Notes under the pieces: model-generated
Seen by the model: only the letters and a program-made list of their open reading frames with translations
Told to the model about the DNA's origin: nothing
Databases searched by the model: none
Assembly: GCA_030762175.1 (NCBI GenBank)
Contig: CM060833.1
Coordinates: 170,610,501 to 170,674,500 of the forward strand
Reading direction: 5' to 3'
Origin: Metallyticus violacea
Lineage: Eukaryota; Arthropoda; Insecta; Mantodea; Metallyticidae
Length of the DNA stretch: 64,000 nt
Made by a program: the position numbers and the translations under genes
In this document: positions 51,452 through 63,529 of the stretch, piece after piece
How the letters are laid out: the number at the start of each line of letters is the position of its first letter
Numbering within the stretch: position 1 is the first letter of the stretch

Positions 51452-51655
51452 CACACGGGTGGCCGAGATCATGAAGGTAACAAGAGACTGGCTTTTGAAT
51501 TCCGCCCGGCCCGGACTGACCTACCTAACTGGGTGCTACTTAGGTTCCCTTCAATGGAAAATACCGGGAAGGTATCCAAAACTTACATCTTAAACATTTC
51601 CTTCCCTAAATATTTTTCTTTACTAATTTATCATTTCGTTTCATTGATGGCCCAT
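51452..51655 (+). mobile_element. SINE-A copy, diverged
   Basis: The head 'cacacgggtggccgagatca' is clear and the B box is decayed ('ttgaattccgcccgg'). The body keeps 'aaaataccgggaaggtatcc' and 'taaacatttccttcccta', then 'tatcatttcgtttcat'. The 'gggcgttaaacac' tail is missing. Confidence 0.75.
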
Positions 51656-51659
51656 TGAG

Positions 51660-53205
51660 GATTCTTTGGTGCAAGCAAGCCAGTCGAACCGACGAGTTCT
51701 TTCGATATCGAAGTCATTTGCTTCTATGTATGTTTCAATTTCTTTCCATAAGTTGAATTATTTATTTAATTTTGTAAAAAGAACGTCAACACATGGGTGC
51801 CGTTATGGGAATAACTTGAGAAAGAGCAAAATACAGCACGCTTTCTCTTTTATTGGATTTCATTTTATTGCAGAAGTTTTAATTATTCCGTACTTGCATC
51901 TGAAACAAAGCAGCAGTTAATTCATTTCTCTTATTGCTGTAATTGTATTTGTTTACATTTTATGACACACAAAGTGATATTGCAATTGCTTCCTACATTG
52001 ATGGATATGAGGAACGGAGTAATGACTGGCAGGAGAAAACATACCCTGGCGCCGCTTCGTTCGCCGCAGATACTACTCACGCTTGCTGGGATCGAACCCC
52101 GCTCACTACTAGGCTAAGGCAGCAATTAATCAGAGAATATAGCAGCGCCCATTAAGATTGTCCGCCTGAATTTAGTGGCTTTACTTTTATGTGTTACTTT
52201 TATTGGTAAATAGTTTCTTATATGAACTAGGCGCTGTCTATGACGTAGATAGTCTAGCGCCAATAACACGGTCGAAGGTTCAGCCTATCACGCGCAAGCG
52301 TAGTAGTGATTTTTCAAGTCACTGTCTGAGGGAGGTGAAGTGTATCTTTCCTAGAAATTTCGTTACTGTGTAGCTAGGCTCGTCTCAGATTAGATGGTAA
52401 TTTCTGGGAGTTTGTTTAACCTGCAGTCTTACAGAAGGACCAGGATGTAGTTGATTTCAATTTAAAACATTCGTTATTTTTAGCCGTATTACGAATTAGA
52501 ATAATGCAATAATCCTATTTTGACGTTAAATAGCATTTCCTATTACTTGTTATCTTAAATTTACTTATATTTTGTATTACACGGGAATGCGGGCAGTTTG
52601 ACAGGTTGGTAATTTTTCATTTATAGCTTTTTTCCTCTATCTCTATGTAGTTGTTCTATATAGCGGAATGGCGCGATATCTTATTAGCATTTAAGTTCAG
52701 CGGACCATCAAGAAATCATTTCAAGAGTGACTGATGCACAGAAAAACAAATTCATAAAAGTATTTTACATAATTTAGTTAAATTATCACTTATATTGTTG
52801 ATAGTCACAATGACACAATTTTGAACATGAAGGAATTTTATGATAACATTACAGAGTTAGCCTATTCTATGCAAAAGTTACATTTCGCCAATAATGCATC
52901 AAAGAAAATTATTATTATAACATTTTGCACAGTGCCATATATTCATGTAATTTACCACTATGGATTCTCTGGAAATTAAATTAATGAAGCTTATTTCGGA
53001 GTTACTTCCATTATTGTTTGAACAATTCACATTAGAACAATTTGCCACTCTCATAATTAAAGTGGCATATAATACAGTAATAACAGAAATAAAAACTCAG
53101 ATCATCCATTTGCTTTAAGCTTCTGCATTAAATTTGCAATCATCTACCACTAATTTGCTAGTATTTGCGCGCGCATGTCTTGATTCAAGGAAAACACTGG
53201 TACAC
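51660..53205. other. No supported gene; a possible tRNA-like fragment at ~52020-52150
   Basis: On the minus strand 'gcggggttcgatcccagc' (52082-52099) looks like a B box, with 'gccttagcctagtagtgagc' before it as a possible A box. It could be a one-off SINE remnant. Otherwise AT-rich, with short frames only. Confidence 0.4.
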
Positions 53206-53209
53206 TTAC

Positions 53210-53580
53210 TGTATGTATGTATGTATGTATGTATGTATGTATGTATGTATGTATGTATGTATGTATGTATGTATGTATGTATGTATGTATGTATGTATGT
53301 ATGTATGTATGTATGTATGTATGTATGTATGTATGTATGTATGTATGTATGTATGTATGTATGTATGTATGTATGTATGTATGTATGTATGTATGTATGT
53401 ATGTATGTATGTATGTATGTATGTATGTATGTATGTATGTATGTATGTATGTATGTATGTATGTATGTATGTATGTATGTATGTATGTATGTATGTATGT
53501 ATGTATGTATGTATGTATGTATGTATGTATGTATGTATGTATGTATGTATGTATGTATCTATGTATGTATGTATATATAT
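53210..53580. repeat. (TATG)n microsatellite, ~91 units
   Basis: An almost pure tetranucleotide run of about 365 bp with one 'tatcta' interruption near 53559. Frames of 136-178 codons over it read YVCM or YIHT repeats and are artefacts of the repeat. Such a length is expected to be highly variable and hard to assemble exactly. Confidence 0.97.
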
Positions 53581-53584
53581 GTGT

Positions 53585-55955
53585 CCACAAACGCTTCCAA
53601 GTTAAATTTAATATTTTTGGATCTTAAATGGACTTTAACAATATTACATACATTAATACAGTTTATGTAATACAGTAAAAATATTACTTTTCTAAAAGTT
53701 AGGTTAAAACGAACAGTAAAAAATAACAAAAATATATAAAACAAAATGCAAATTAGACATGAAACTACCCCAATGACCTATTAAATAAAACTTTTAATTT
53801 AATTCATCTTATTCTAAATATAGGCACAATATTAAATTGTTCATTGCTCATGAAACATAGAAATACACATTTGGTTAGAAATTTAGGTTACTGCCAGTAT
53901 GAAATACAAGAAGAAATCATGATTAAGATAGGAGGAAAGCAAATTTAAAGTAATAATTTATACTAACTTATGTTAAAAGATGTTAAGAGCCTTAGTTCCC
54001 CACCTTAAGGATGTAGTGATGAAAGCTTCAAAATAGAACGAAACTGAAAATATAAGAAGTCTTATGTGTGGGTGTGTGCGGGGGTGGGGGGGTAATAGTT
54101 CAAAGAGCGAGAGTAAACCCAACATAAGATATAGACCGTCTCCTATCTGGCTATACTGATTGGGCAAGGTTTCTCCGAGTTTTTCCTCATCCTGAAAAAG
54201 TGAAAACCAGGTAAGTTTAAGCGTTGTGAACTCAAGATTCATTTACGCACTCATTTCATCATTAATCGTCTAAAAACCTTCGTTGTTATGACGATCGTTA
54301 AACTTTGACACAAAGAAAAATTAATATAGAAAAGACAATGATAATTAACTAAGACATTGACAAAATAGTAAACACTCTGTGGTATCATTGCTTCCTTTTC
54401 TTTTCTTAAATCTTAAGAAAAAGTAATCAAAGACAATCACGATCTATGTTCACAGGATGTTGAAAATTGTATGCTGAAAACTGCGGGCAATTCTGTGCGG
54501 ATTTTGGGTGTAAAGTCGGCGGGAAAGGGTGCACATGCGCAGTCTGAAAGAGGCCCGAACGTGAGTAGGTTTTCCTAAACATTTCCTCCAGCCTGTGTAT
54601 TCTGCTGAAGAAACCATCTGCTCTTCAATTCGTCTGTCGCCATCTTTACTTTTGCACTCACAATTTCTATGAATAAATACGGACGGCAGGTGTTCCTATT
54701 GATTACATATTTCTTATTATTTATTATGTTCTAGAATCGTCTGGAATTGAATTTTAAGGTTAAAAGTACAAAGGATCAACCCCTCGTAGACAGAAAAAGA
54801 TAATGCAGAAATCCACCAACTACCTCAACAACTTTGCCTCGTGTATCAGTCGTTCCGCTTGCCAATATCTCCTTACTTATTTAAAGCAACATGTGTTTTA
54901 TTTACATCCTATATCTTATTGTATCTGTTTTTCTTACACTAAAATAAAAGCGCTTCAAATTAGAGAATTTCAAGATGAAAAGTAGTTTGATCACCCCTAG
55001 TCATGTTATGCGTGATGTCTAAAACAAGTTATGGGCGGCTTAGGTCAGACACCCAGTATTACAATATATCAAGACACTGTAATTACCATTAGCCCGGACA
55101 TGCAAGCGAACAAGCCGTGTACCGTAATATTCCACCCTTCGGTCTTTCGTATCCAGGTTGGAACAGGTTTCAATATTTAGTACATCCAGAAAGTTAAGTA
55201 AAATTTGAGCTCTAAGGCAGATACTCTGTTGCGTTCCAGCGGGAATGGAATTCCGAGACAAATTACTGGAATTATCCTTTACAAAAAATAAAGAAAAATA
55301 AAAGAAGAAACTCCACATTTTAGCATGCCTATCTTCATGGTTGTTCTGAAATAAAACAATGCTGCAGCTCTGAACTCCAACATTCTCATACTTGAAAAAC
55401 ACAGAACAATGCGCAATTGTTCTCATCTGAGTCAGCGGTAGTTTCGTCTCTTGCTTGTCCACATACGTAGTTATTGTTTCAGTTGAGGCTGTTTTACTTC
55501 CAAACTCATTATTTATTCATGCAGTTAATGGAAGATTATGAGAGTAAAGTTTTTCTCGTAAACCTCACTAAAGAAATAATGTTATGATCTGTTTTACACA
55601 TTACGGAACATTGGTTTCCGGGTGGCATGCAAACTTCTTTGTGTAAGGGAAGTAACAAAATTATCAAAATGCTCTATTATGGTTATTTATCAGAAACACT
55701 TAGATCTAAGGGTATTTAAGGTTACAGCACAAAATATAAAATGCAAATAGGAAAGAATGTGTAGAGAAATTATTGATTGAAACTAATTCACGATCTCCCC
55801 CATTTTAGATTATTATTTCTTTTTCTCAGTGGGGAATCAGTTTAAATCTTTTTTAATTAAATACGCAGTTTAGTAAGATGCCATGCATAAATACAAATAG
55901 AACTCGTCAATTTATAATATTGGTTGGTTCACTCACTCTCGGACTCCAATTTTCC
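53585..55955. other. No supported gene; one 140-codon frame of unknown nature
   Basis: The minus-strand frame 55462-55040 (140 codons) is the longest non-repeat frame in the window, with a hydrophobic stretch (FFFYFSLFFV) near residue 55. I recognise no domain, and a 423-bp frame can arise by chance in 64 kb. A G-rich run is at 54077-54092. Confidence 0.4.
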
Positions 55956-55960
55956 TTTTA

Positions 55961-56683
55961 CGAGGGTAGGTCCATAAGTTTCCGGCCTAACCAAGTTCTA
56001 GGTTATGATAAAGACGAAAACTATATTGCACTTTTCAATATAGTTACACTTTATTACAAAACACTTCTCACATCTTTGAATTAACATTTCAATCCCCCCA
56101 AAATAGTCAGAAGTCTTGTCTGCAAAATGGACATAAACAGCATTTTCCACTTCTTCGTCACACTTCATTTTCCTTCCTCGAAGGTCCTTCTTGTGTTTTG
56201 AGAAGAGGAAATAGCCACTGGGAGCTAGATCTGGGCTGTAGGGTGGTTGGTCGATCTCCTTGAAGCCATATATCTTCACAGCTTCCTTTGCAACAAGAGC
56301 TGTGTGAACAGACGCGTTGTAGTGAAGAAGGCGCACACCACCACTCAGCTTTCCTCGTCTTCTCTCTTTAATGGAAGCACGTAGTCTGTGCAGTAGGCCA
56401 GCATAACACTCCCCATTTACTGTGGTGTTCATCTCCTTGAAATCAATGCAGAGTATTTCTTCACAGTCCCAAAAGATTGTGACCATGATCTTCTTGGTTG
56501 AATGAGTGACCTAGGGACGGTGCTTCACCAGGTTTACGCAACTCCATTGACTCACTTTTGGACAAGGGATCATAGTAGAGGACCACAGTTTAATCTCCTG
56601 TAACAATGGTTTGCAGAACTTCTGTCTTGTTGCCATGATAGAGCTCCAAACAACAGATGGCTCGTTGCTGCTTTTGGACTGTT
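55961..56683 (-). pseudogene. Mariner-type transposase relic with one terminal repeat
   Basis: Reading on the minus strand, a decayed segment has IVTGD followed by a stop, then a frame of 162 codons (56486-55998). That frame has MVTIFWDCEEILCIDFKE, GKLSGGVRLLHYNASVHTAL, EIDQPPYSPDLAPSGYFLF, KKDLRGRKM and GGIEMLIQRCEKC. These are the conserved mariner D,D34D blocks in order. The second catalytic Asp (H-D-N-A) is Tyr, and the third (S-D-Y) is Gly. The first Asp remains but is followed by a stop. The outer end at 55961 reads 'cgagggtaggtccataagtt', preceded by TA, the mariner target. The 5' half is missing, ending where a SINE-B begins. Confidence 0.9.
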
Positions 56684-56689
56684 GATTTG

Positions 56690-56970
56690 GTTTATTTATG
56701 GACGCTCTTTAACATCTCAGATCATCAGCGCCCCATTTTATTCAGAGCGTAAATCGGCCGATCAATTTTGCTTAGAGATCTCTTCTTTCAGGCTTGAGGT
56801 TCTTTTTCGTGCCGTAAATGTACGACATGGGACCTACACTTTACTTCCATTCAGAAATCAACGATACTTAGGATTTTTATGCCCCAAAATATCCATCGAT
56901 CCTTGCCGGGATTGAACCCGCGATCTTGTATTTATAAGACAAATATGGTTACACGCCCCTTGGACCAACG
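56690..56970 (-). mobile_element. SINE-B copy, adjoining the mariner relic
   Basis: On the minus strand the body 'gcacgaaaaagaacctcaag' and the tail 'gatctgagatgttaaagagc', ending in 'cataaataaacc', are well kept. The B box 'gggttcaatcccggc' is recognisable and the A-box end is decayed ('ggtccaaggggcgtgtaacc'). Its tail abuts the broken mariner coding sequence at 56683, so it was probably inserted into the mariner. The continuing 5' mariner half is not visible beyond 56970. Confidence 0.85.
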
Positions 56971-56974
56971 GTTT

Positions 56975-57870
56975 AATCCAGGAAAAAGTCAATGAGGCCT
57001 AAAAACAAGAAGAAATGCATTTAATTCATTTATGGAACTGAATATCAGGCCGCAATTGCAATGTGAGCAGTAGTAAACAGAAACCTTGCTTAATAACGTC
57101 TATATTGTGGTATATAAATAATCACCATTTAGGCTGCTCATAAATTAGGTTTAGCTGTGGTTTCCTTTCCAATAATTGAATATGTGTTCTTTTGATTTCT
57201 GAGAAATCTATGACTGGCTATGTGGCTAACAGGTGCAGAGAAACGTCTAATTCCCTCCGCACCAGGAACTGGCATATTACGATACAATCCTGAGAATATA
57301 ACACGTGTTGAGGTGAAATTATGTTCAGAGTTGAGCGCAAATAAAACAATCAGTGCTCCCACACAAAGAGCGGCCCAGGCACAAAGCAGATAAACGGAAT
57401 GGCTCATGAATGAAACATGAGTAATATTGAGAGAATCAGCTTTGAAATTTGCGAGTGTTGTTTTCAAAACTGAGCATACAAATATCCCGTAAAGACATTT
57501 AACGATGAGAAAGAAATTTTATATGCAACACTACTGAGCAGTAACTTTACGTAAGTAAAGGAAAGCAAATCAGATGCCTTTTGATTAGGCATAAACATAC
57601 AAATATTCTAGTTCTACGTTTTACAAAGATTTTGGGTGTTTCTATTTGCAGGACTTTTTGCACTTTACCTGTAAACAGCCAGAAATATGAAAATGCATTT
57701 TTACGTTGACATCGTCTTTATTGCTAAATGCGGAAAAATAGCAGCAAACTTTGTGTTTAATTTTTTTTTTTTTTCAGTCTCTTGCTTTCTCATTATTTAC
57801 TTTGTTATTGCCCATTATTTATGTATTTTTAATTTATGAATAAGTTTCTTATAATTACGGGAAGCAATCA
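56975..57870. other. No assigned gene; candidate exon with one hydrophobic segment
   Basis: The minus-strand frame 57467-57138 (109 codons) contains a convincing membrane-type segment, SVYLLCAWAALCVGALIVLF (about residues 24-43), then NSEHNFTSTRVIFSGLYR. The composition is more protein-like than neighbouring frames. I see no family match or supporting splice structure, and its start and end are not fixed. Confidence 0.25.
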
Positions 57871-57879
57871 AAAGTTTTG

Positions 57880-58640
57880 AAAGTCTTTGCCAAAATCCAA
57901 GTTATGGACAATATGAAAACAAGCTCACAACACTTCAAAGTATTCTCCATTTCTGACTAACACAGTTGTACACGTCTAACATACGCATGCAATTGCTGCG
58001 ATGCCCCGATTGAGGTATTGTCAGGACTTATACATTCGACAAATAGCATGTTGCAAGTCAGGACTGTGGGGTGGATGGTCAAGAATCTGAGCTTTCCAGG
58101 CCTCCACTTTTCTCAAACTTGCATCTGTTCCGAAACCGTGTGCAAATGCAGCAATTCATCTGTTTAAAAGTCGACGTCCAAATTTCTGGAATAAGAGTGA
58201 GCGTATAAGTTCACTATAGTTCATTTCGTCTGACACACAATCGGTCATTAATGACTATTTATAGAAGTTTTAATATTGTTTAACATCCGTTTTTACTACT
58301 GAGACATCACAGGCGATGGACACTGATGATACGTGAAATGAAATGATAAATAAGGATTTTTTTTTTTTTTTTACTGATAGAAGACTGAGGAAAACCTAGG
58401 GGAAAAAAACTCGGTCAGGGAGAACTGTCCTAGTGAAAACAAACCTCAGAGCTTCCGCTCATGAGTCTGTGCCTTAACGGCCTCGGACAGCCATTGCAGT
58501 GACCTTCATAGTGAATTTTCGCTTCTGAAGTCGAAAAATCTTGTCGAAGAACAAGTGAACTTTGGTCGTTTTCGTGAGTTGAATGGCACAGTACATTATA
58601 AATCCAACTTTCGTCACCTGTGTATGTACAGGGTATTTTG
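57880..58640 (-). pseudogene. Tc1/mariner-type transposase relic interrupted by SINE-A
   Basis: On the minus strand, before the SINE, the frame reads TGDESWIYNVLCHSTHEND and SSLVLRQDFSTSEAKIHYE. The first is the canonical T-G-D-E-S-W block holding the first catalytic Asp. After the SINE, with frame breaks, comes EAWKAQILDHPPHSPDL, the conserved H-P-P-x-S-P-D-L block. A collapsed C-terminus, RNGEYFEVL (from about 57955), follows. The intervening second-Asp region is decayed. It differs from the mariner at 55961, so a second family is represented. Confidence 0.7.
58272..58499 (-). mobile_element. SINE-A copy inserted in a transposase relic
   Basis: On the minus strand the head 'ggctgtccgaggccgttaag' opens the copy. 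'tcatgagcggaagctctgag' and a decayed B box come next, with 'ttttcctcagtcttctat' and the tail 'gtagtaaaaacggatgttaa' at the low-coordinate end. The central 'gccggggaggtac' block is deleted. Transposase sequence resumes on both sides. Confidence 0.8.
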
Positions 58641-58644
58641 GTGA

Positions 58645-61600
58645 AGGCATTGAGAGCAATTTTCTTACACGTGTTCTACTTAGTGGTTAGAGATATAGGA
58701 GCCTGTTTTGCAAGATTTTTCGTGACTTTAAATATTGGCGAGTAAAGTGTATGCTGCTCACACATATAGTACAATACAAGCCGTGATGACACTTTCCCCT
58801 GAAAGTGAGTATCCAGTTGTTTAAAGTTGCGTTAATATGATACATATAAGGGATGCGGTTAATTATTGCGCTCAGGGAAACAACGTTGTCACGTCTCTGC
58901 ACTCTTTTTACTGCTAACAAAAATTAGATGTGGAAATGGGGGTAAATGATGTATTGTTTAATTTATTTATTTATTGTTAATTAAGATACTCTAAGGAATT
59001 CTTCATAGTATGAGCAACAAGAAATATTCATATTTTCTGCTCTATCTTTAATGTGTGAAAGAGGATATTTTCCAGGTATCTCGTTACTGTTTACGACAAC
59101 ACTAGACACTCGACAGTCGATGCAATAGGTTTGTCTCTCACTTTATCGGTTTCTATACTTGGCAGTTCAATAATGCTTTTCCCACAAGTGCTTCTGTCGA
59201 TTCTGTCTCTTTAAAGGTCTGTCACTCTTCTTTAAACGTTTGAATCCATCTTTCATCTTGCTGTGGTTTTAAAGAACACACTTTATCACATAAATATAAA
59301 CACCTCCTTTTTTCGATCTTTCACTTATATTGCATATATAGAAAATATAATGATTTTAATAGAAATATTCATGCTTTACACCAACATTGGACACTCGGAA
59401 TCTCCTACTAAGACTATGGAAGTTAAAACATTTATTTATTTATTTATTTATTTATTTATTTCCAGGGTGGTTGTGGAACCATTTAAATGCCTCTCGTATA
59501 ATCCATCATAATCATTAGGGAACTCTCATTTACAAGATTATAATTCGTCTAAAAATTATAATAATGCATTTCATAGTTCATTGCTTAAGGGAACGATTCC
59601 CGGAGAAATCAGGTTAGAGGAACTCTTGAGTGCATTTTTAAATCTGTCTCACCGATAGCGCCTGGAGAATTTCCACTTTACGTGTCAATAAGGCCGCCAT
59701 CTCGAGAATGGACAGATGCCTGGTTCATAAAACCAGTGAAATTCTTTTGAAACACTTACTTATCTTCATGAGATATATTTGAAGACATATTTTTACTCAT
59801 ATTACATTTCTTCTGAGGACTACCCAATCTATTTTTCTAGAAAGAGCAAATCAGCAGTAAACAATGGAATAAGTTACGTACTTTTAACAGAATTATTTAA
59901 TTTCGTTACTATAAATGAGCAACTTAGATACTTTTCTCAAATCATTATTTATTAGTAGGTGTCCTAATGTGTTAACAATGTATTTTTTTTTATACGCTCG
60001 CGGAAATCGAGTGGAAACGGCAGTGCATAGCACAGTTGCACACACTCTGCCCGTCGAGCAAGCGGCAAAGTACAGAATCATGTTTAACTTTTGCAAAGAC
60101 GTTGCTGAAAATGTTTCCCCGTTTGCTGTAAGGCAAACTTTGCGACATCTAAACGCAGTTTGAGTTCATGTGTTGCAACTCAGTCCCAAAATGTTGGATA
60201 TTTCTTCTCGTAAATATTTTGCAGTTCATCTAACGTCCGCGAATTTTCAAGTGCCCTGTAAACTAAAAGTCTTGTTACTTTGAAATTCAAAACAAAACTG
60301 CACACAATAACAGACAACATTTCTAACGGCGCATATTCTTGAAGGCCTTCAGTTGGTTACTGCCGAAGTACATGGAAAAATAAAATATATGCACTGTATA
60401 AAGTATGTACAACCTCCAAAAGGAATAAAAAAGAAAAAGAAAAAGAAAAAGAAAAAAAAGAAATTCTTTCTTTACCGAGTGAATGGACAAAGGCGCAAAT
60501 GAATCCCACAGACTTTTCCATGAAATTCGCTATTTAAAATTCGCCAGATAAAAAACATTTCTAGCTGCAAATAAGTACGTAAAGATTGAATGGGAAAGAC
60601 CATCAATACTACTTTTTATTATTTACTTTTACTTGCTTGAACTTTTTCTTTAAGTTTCTCATTTTTCAAGCTAGTTTAAGGTGATGGAATATTTCTTCCG
60701 AAGTCGCCTTAGGTTCCGAAGCGATTGTGTAAGGTGCGACATTTTCCCTCTCAACAGCAGCCTTTACAATGGCAAGGAATGTGTTAATAATGCAGTCTCG
60801 GAGACAGCGGGCCTCTCGGATCGTAAAAGAAGTGAACACAATAAACTTTTGATATCCACTTCTATCTGCGATAGTAAAGTGAAACTGGGGCGCACCGAAC
60901 ATAAATGAACCTGATAAATCGATGGAAATGGGGATTGGACTCATTTGTGAGAATTTAACATTTTAAACACTATCTAAATAATCTTAGAATTTTGTTTTTT
61001 TTCATTATACGAGTAGATTTTCCACTTTTAAAGGAAATTTACCTTACCATTCAGTTTTTGTTTGGTTATATTCTGAATATTAAACTGTTTTACTCATTGC
61101 ACATTTCACACCAGTTTTCCCTTTTATCGTTGTTATTTAACTATTTTAATACTTATTTTCAGAACGGAAAAGCAAATTCAGCCAGTTTTCTGAAACTTTA
61201 CGTTTAAGGTACAAGTAATTCTTTTATGCTTTTCCGTATCTGATAAGTGGAAAGAACCTTTGCTAAAAAGCCTCAAGTATAAAATTTTCTATATAAATGT
61301 TCCAAAAAATATTTCCAGAACCCAAGAGCGCGGTAGATGAAAAAGTCTAAGAAAAGAACCGCACTTTATTAAAGAAATTCCAGCACTTTAAATTGTTGAT
61401 GTACCACAGACATCACAAGATGGTCCGGCAGAAATTTTTACCAAATATTCTTCTCCGAAAGACTTGACCTTTCGAAAAGTAACCTTACACAATATGGGCG
61501 CTTTAAAACTCGCTCACCAACGGATTTAATTTCTCCAAAGATGTGTGTACTTGGTTTTCCTCGTTTTGTCTGCTTTTTTCCCTGCCTTGAATTGGTAGGA

Positions 61601-62365
61601 GCCGCTTACAATGTAGCGTTTAGCAGTTTAATAAACACCTGTTTGTTTTAACTCTTCTCCAAAGCTTCTACATTAAAACTATAATTTAGTATAGTATCTC
61701 ATGTTTCCTTACAAAATTTAGGTACTAAAATGTTAAGTGCAGTTTAAAATTTAATTTCCAAATACACAATTTATCGGATAATCCAAGTATCTGATGACCG
61801 ACCCCGCAGCGAGGGACCATATCGCCGACTTTTGAACAGAAAATAAACATCATGTGTTAATCCTAGTGTAAAGTCTGCTAAAATACTAAAAGACAAAAAA
61901 CTAGTCCTAATCATTCTATTGCTAAACGATTAGTTCAGATACACAAAGACATTTTCTTGTTAAATGTTACTGAATTAATTTAAACAGTTTGAAAGCCATT
62001 AAAGAAACCGAGAGTTAAAAGCGAAACACTTCGCACAACATCCAAGTATTTTTACTGAAGTGTAGAGTTAGAGAAATTCTCTCAAGAAGTAACTACGCTA
62101 TGCTGATGCAGCAGTAGGTTCTTTATTGATATAACAATAAAATTAATAATATATATATTTTATTTTAGAGTTAGTGATATGAAAATCATAAACACAACGT
62201 AGCCATATATTGTTTAACTGGCAGAGCAATGGAGCTGGTCTCTTAGCTACTGTGCACAAAATGCTTGTTGCTTTTTAACTCCCCCACCCCATTTTTGTAC
62301 ACTAATAGGTAGCATAAATCAGCTGATATTTCCTAAATAAAACCTCTAGTGTTTTACATTTTATT
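58645..62365. other. No supported gene
   Basis: AT-rich DNA with a (TTTA)n run at 59430-59461 and an A5G-type purine run at 60426-60463. A 92-codon minus-strand frame (60944-60666) overlaps a 75-codon plus-strand frame, and neither has a recognisable domain. Confidence 0.5.
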
Positions 62366-62369
62366 TAAA

Positions 62370-62586
62370 TATCTGCCGCCTGGTTCGATCCCCTGTCGGG
62401 ATATGCTGCGAGGTGTTGTTATTTCCAAAAAGTGTCCATACCCTGAACAAGCAACACTAGACACTAAGGATTCCCGGTAAATTTCCGTCATTATTTCATC
62501 CATTCCATTCCTTCGTCCCTGGAAAGACCTTGGTAGTTGACGGATATTAAGTACTTGCAAAATAAATAAATAAATAAATAAATAAA
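62370..62586 (+). mobile_element. Possible third SINE family, 5'-truncated, with (AAAT)n tail
   Basis: A B-box-like 'gcctggttcgatcccctgt' is followed by about 170 bp of unique body ('gtgttgttatttcc', 'tccattccattccttcgtcc', 'ggtagttgacggatatta') and a pure (AAAT)n tail at 62560-62586. This layout is that of a tRNA-derived SINE. No A box or second copy is visible, so the family is inferred from layout only. Confidence 0.5.
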
Positions 62587-62589
62587 GAG

Positions 62590-63460
62590 AAACTACTCGA
62601 TATCAACCGCAATAGCTCTACATTTTTTCGGAATTTGTTAAAAGAGTGACAAAACTGATTAAGCAGAGAAAAAACTGGTTGCATTGTTTACTATTAGTGG
62701 GGATTTCGGAATGTAAAGGATAATATTAGCAACAATTGCCGAACTTAATCGTGTCTTAGAATGTGATTTGTCAATGCATCCATCCATTTTGCCGAGGGGG
62801 ACGGTCAGCATTTTCTACAATACGAAGCCCCCGGCTGCGGCTCGCATAACGTCAGTTTATTTTGTAAAATAGCAAGCGAGTAGACAAGGATTTTAACTAA
62901 AGTGTGAGATGAGGAACAGTGTTTTTTATTTTAACATTAGTGCTTTCGATCTCTAAATTAAGCATCTTTTATAGGAACTTGATAAGGACTCGTCAATAAA
63001 GACTAAGGTATTTATCTCATCATTTAGAGAAGAGACGGAGCTGATTGGGATACAAAATTTAACGATGCGTTCTCGTACAGGATCCCAACAAAGAGAGTGT
63101 TTGCGAAAGGCCCAATGCATACTAAAGGTAAAAGGACGTGCGTCCAATTATTTGGTGGCGCAGCGTCGTTATACCCACGTCGCGTCCGTGATATTCGTTG
63201 AAGATGCACAACGGATGTGTACAGAGGAAAACACGCCGTTTTTGCTTATATCATTTACAAAAACTACTTCAAGCATACAGAATGACGGCTTTGGGAACGC
63301 CCTTTGATTGCCAAACGACTCCTCAGGACAATGTTTACAGAACTGAGAGAAGACGGTACAAAGATGTTCCACGACCAAATTCTGAACAGTAAGCTTCCTT
63401 AAAAACACTGCACGGCACTAACAGAAGAGTTGCCGACATCCATAGTAATAAAAAGAAAAT
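62590..63460. other. No supported gene; coding-like patch on both strands
   Basis: At 62953-63408 several frames of 61-80 codons overlap on both strands in a GC-richer patch. None contains a domain I recognise. It may be old transposon sequence. Confidence 0.4.
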
Positions 63461-63461
63461 C

Positions 63462-63527
<66 letters not shown>
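63461..63527. repeat. Compound (AAC)n(AAT)n microsatellite
   Basis: About 11 AAC units pass directly into about 11 AAT units. Frames over it reading poly-Leu, poly-Ile/Val or poly-Thr/Ile are artefacts. Confidence 0.95.
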
Positions 63528-63529
63528 CT

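Noticed and set aside
53134..53670. Frames of 136-178 codons reading YVCM/YIHT repeats
   Set aside because: They are translations of a (TATG)n microsatellite, open in several frames and both strands, with no unique sequence of coding character.
55040..55462. 140-codon minus-strand frame as a gene
   Set aside because: No recognisable domain, and such a length can occur by chance in 64 kb. Left as unassigned.
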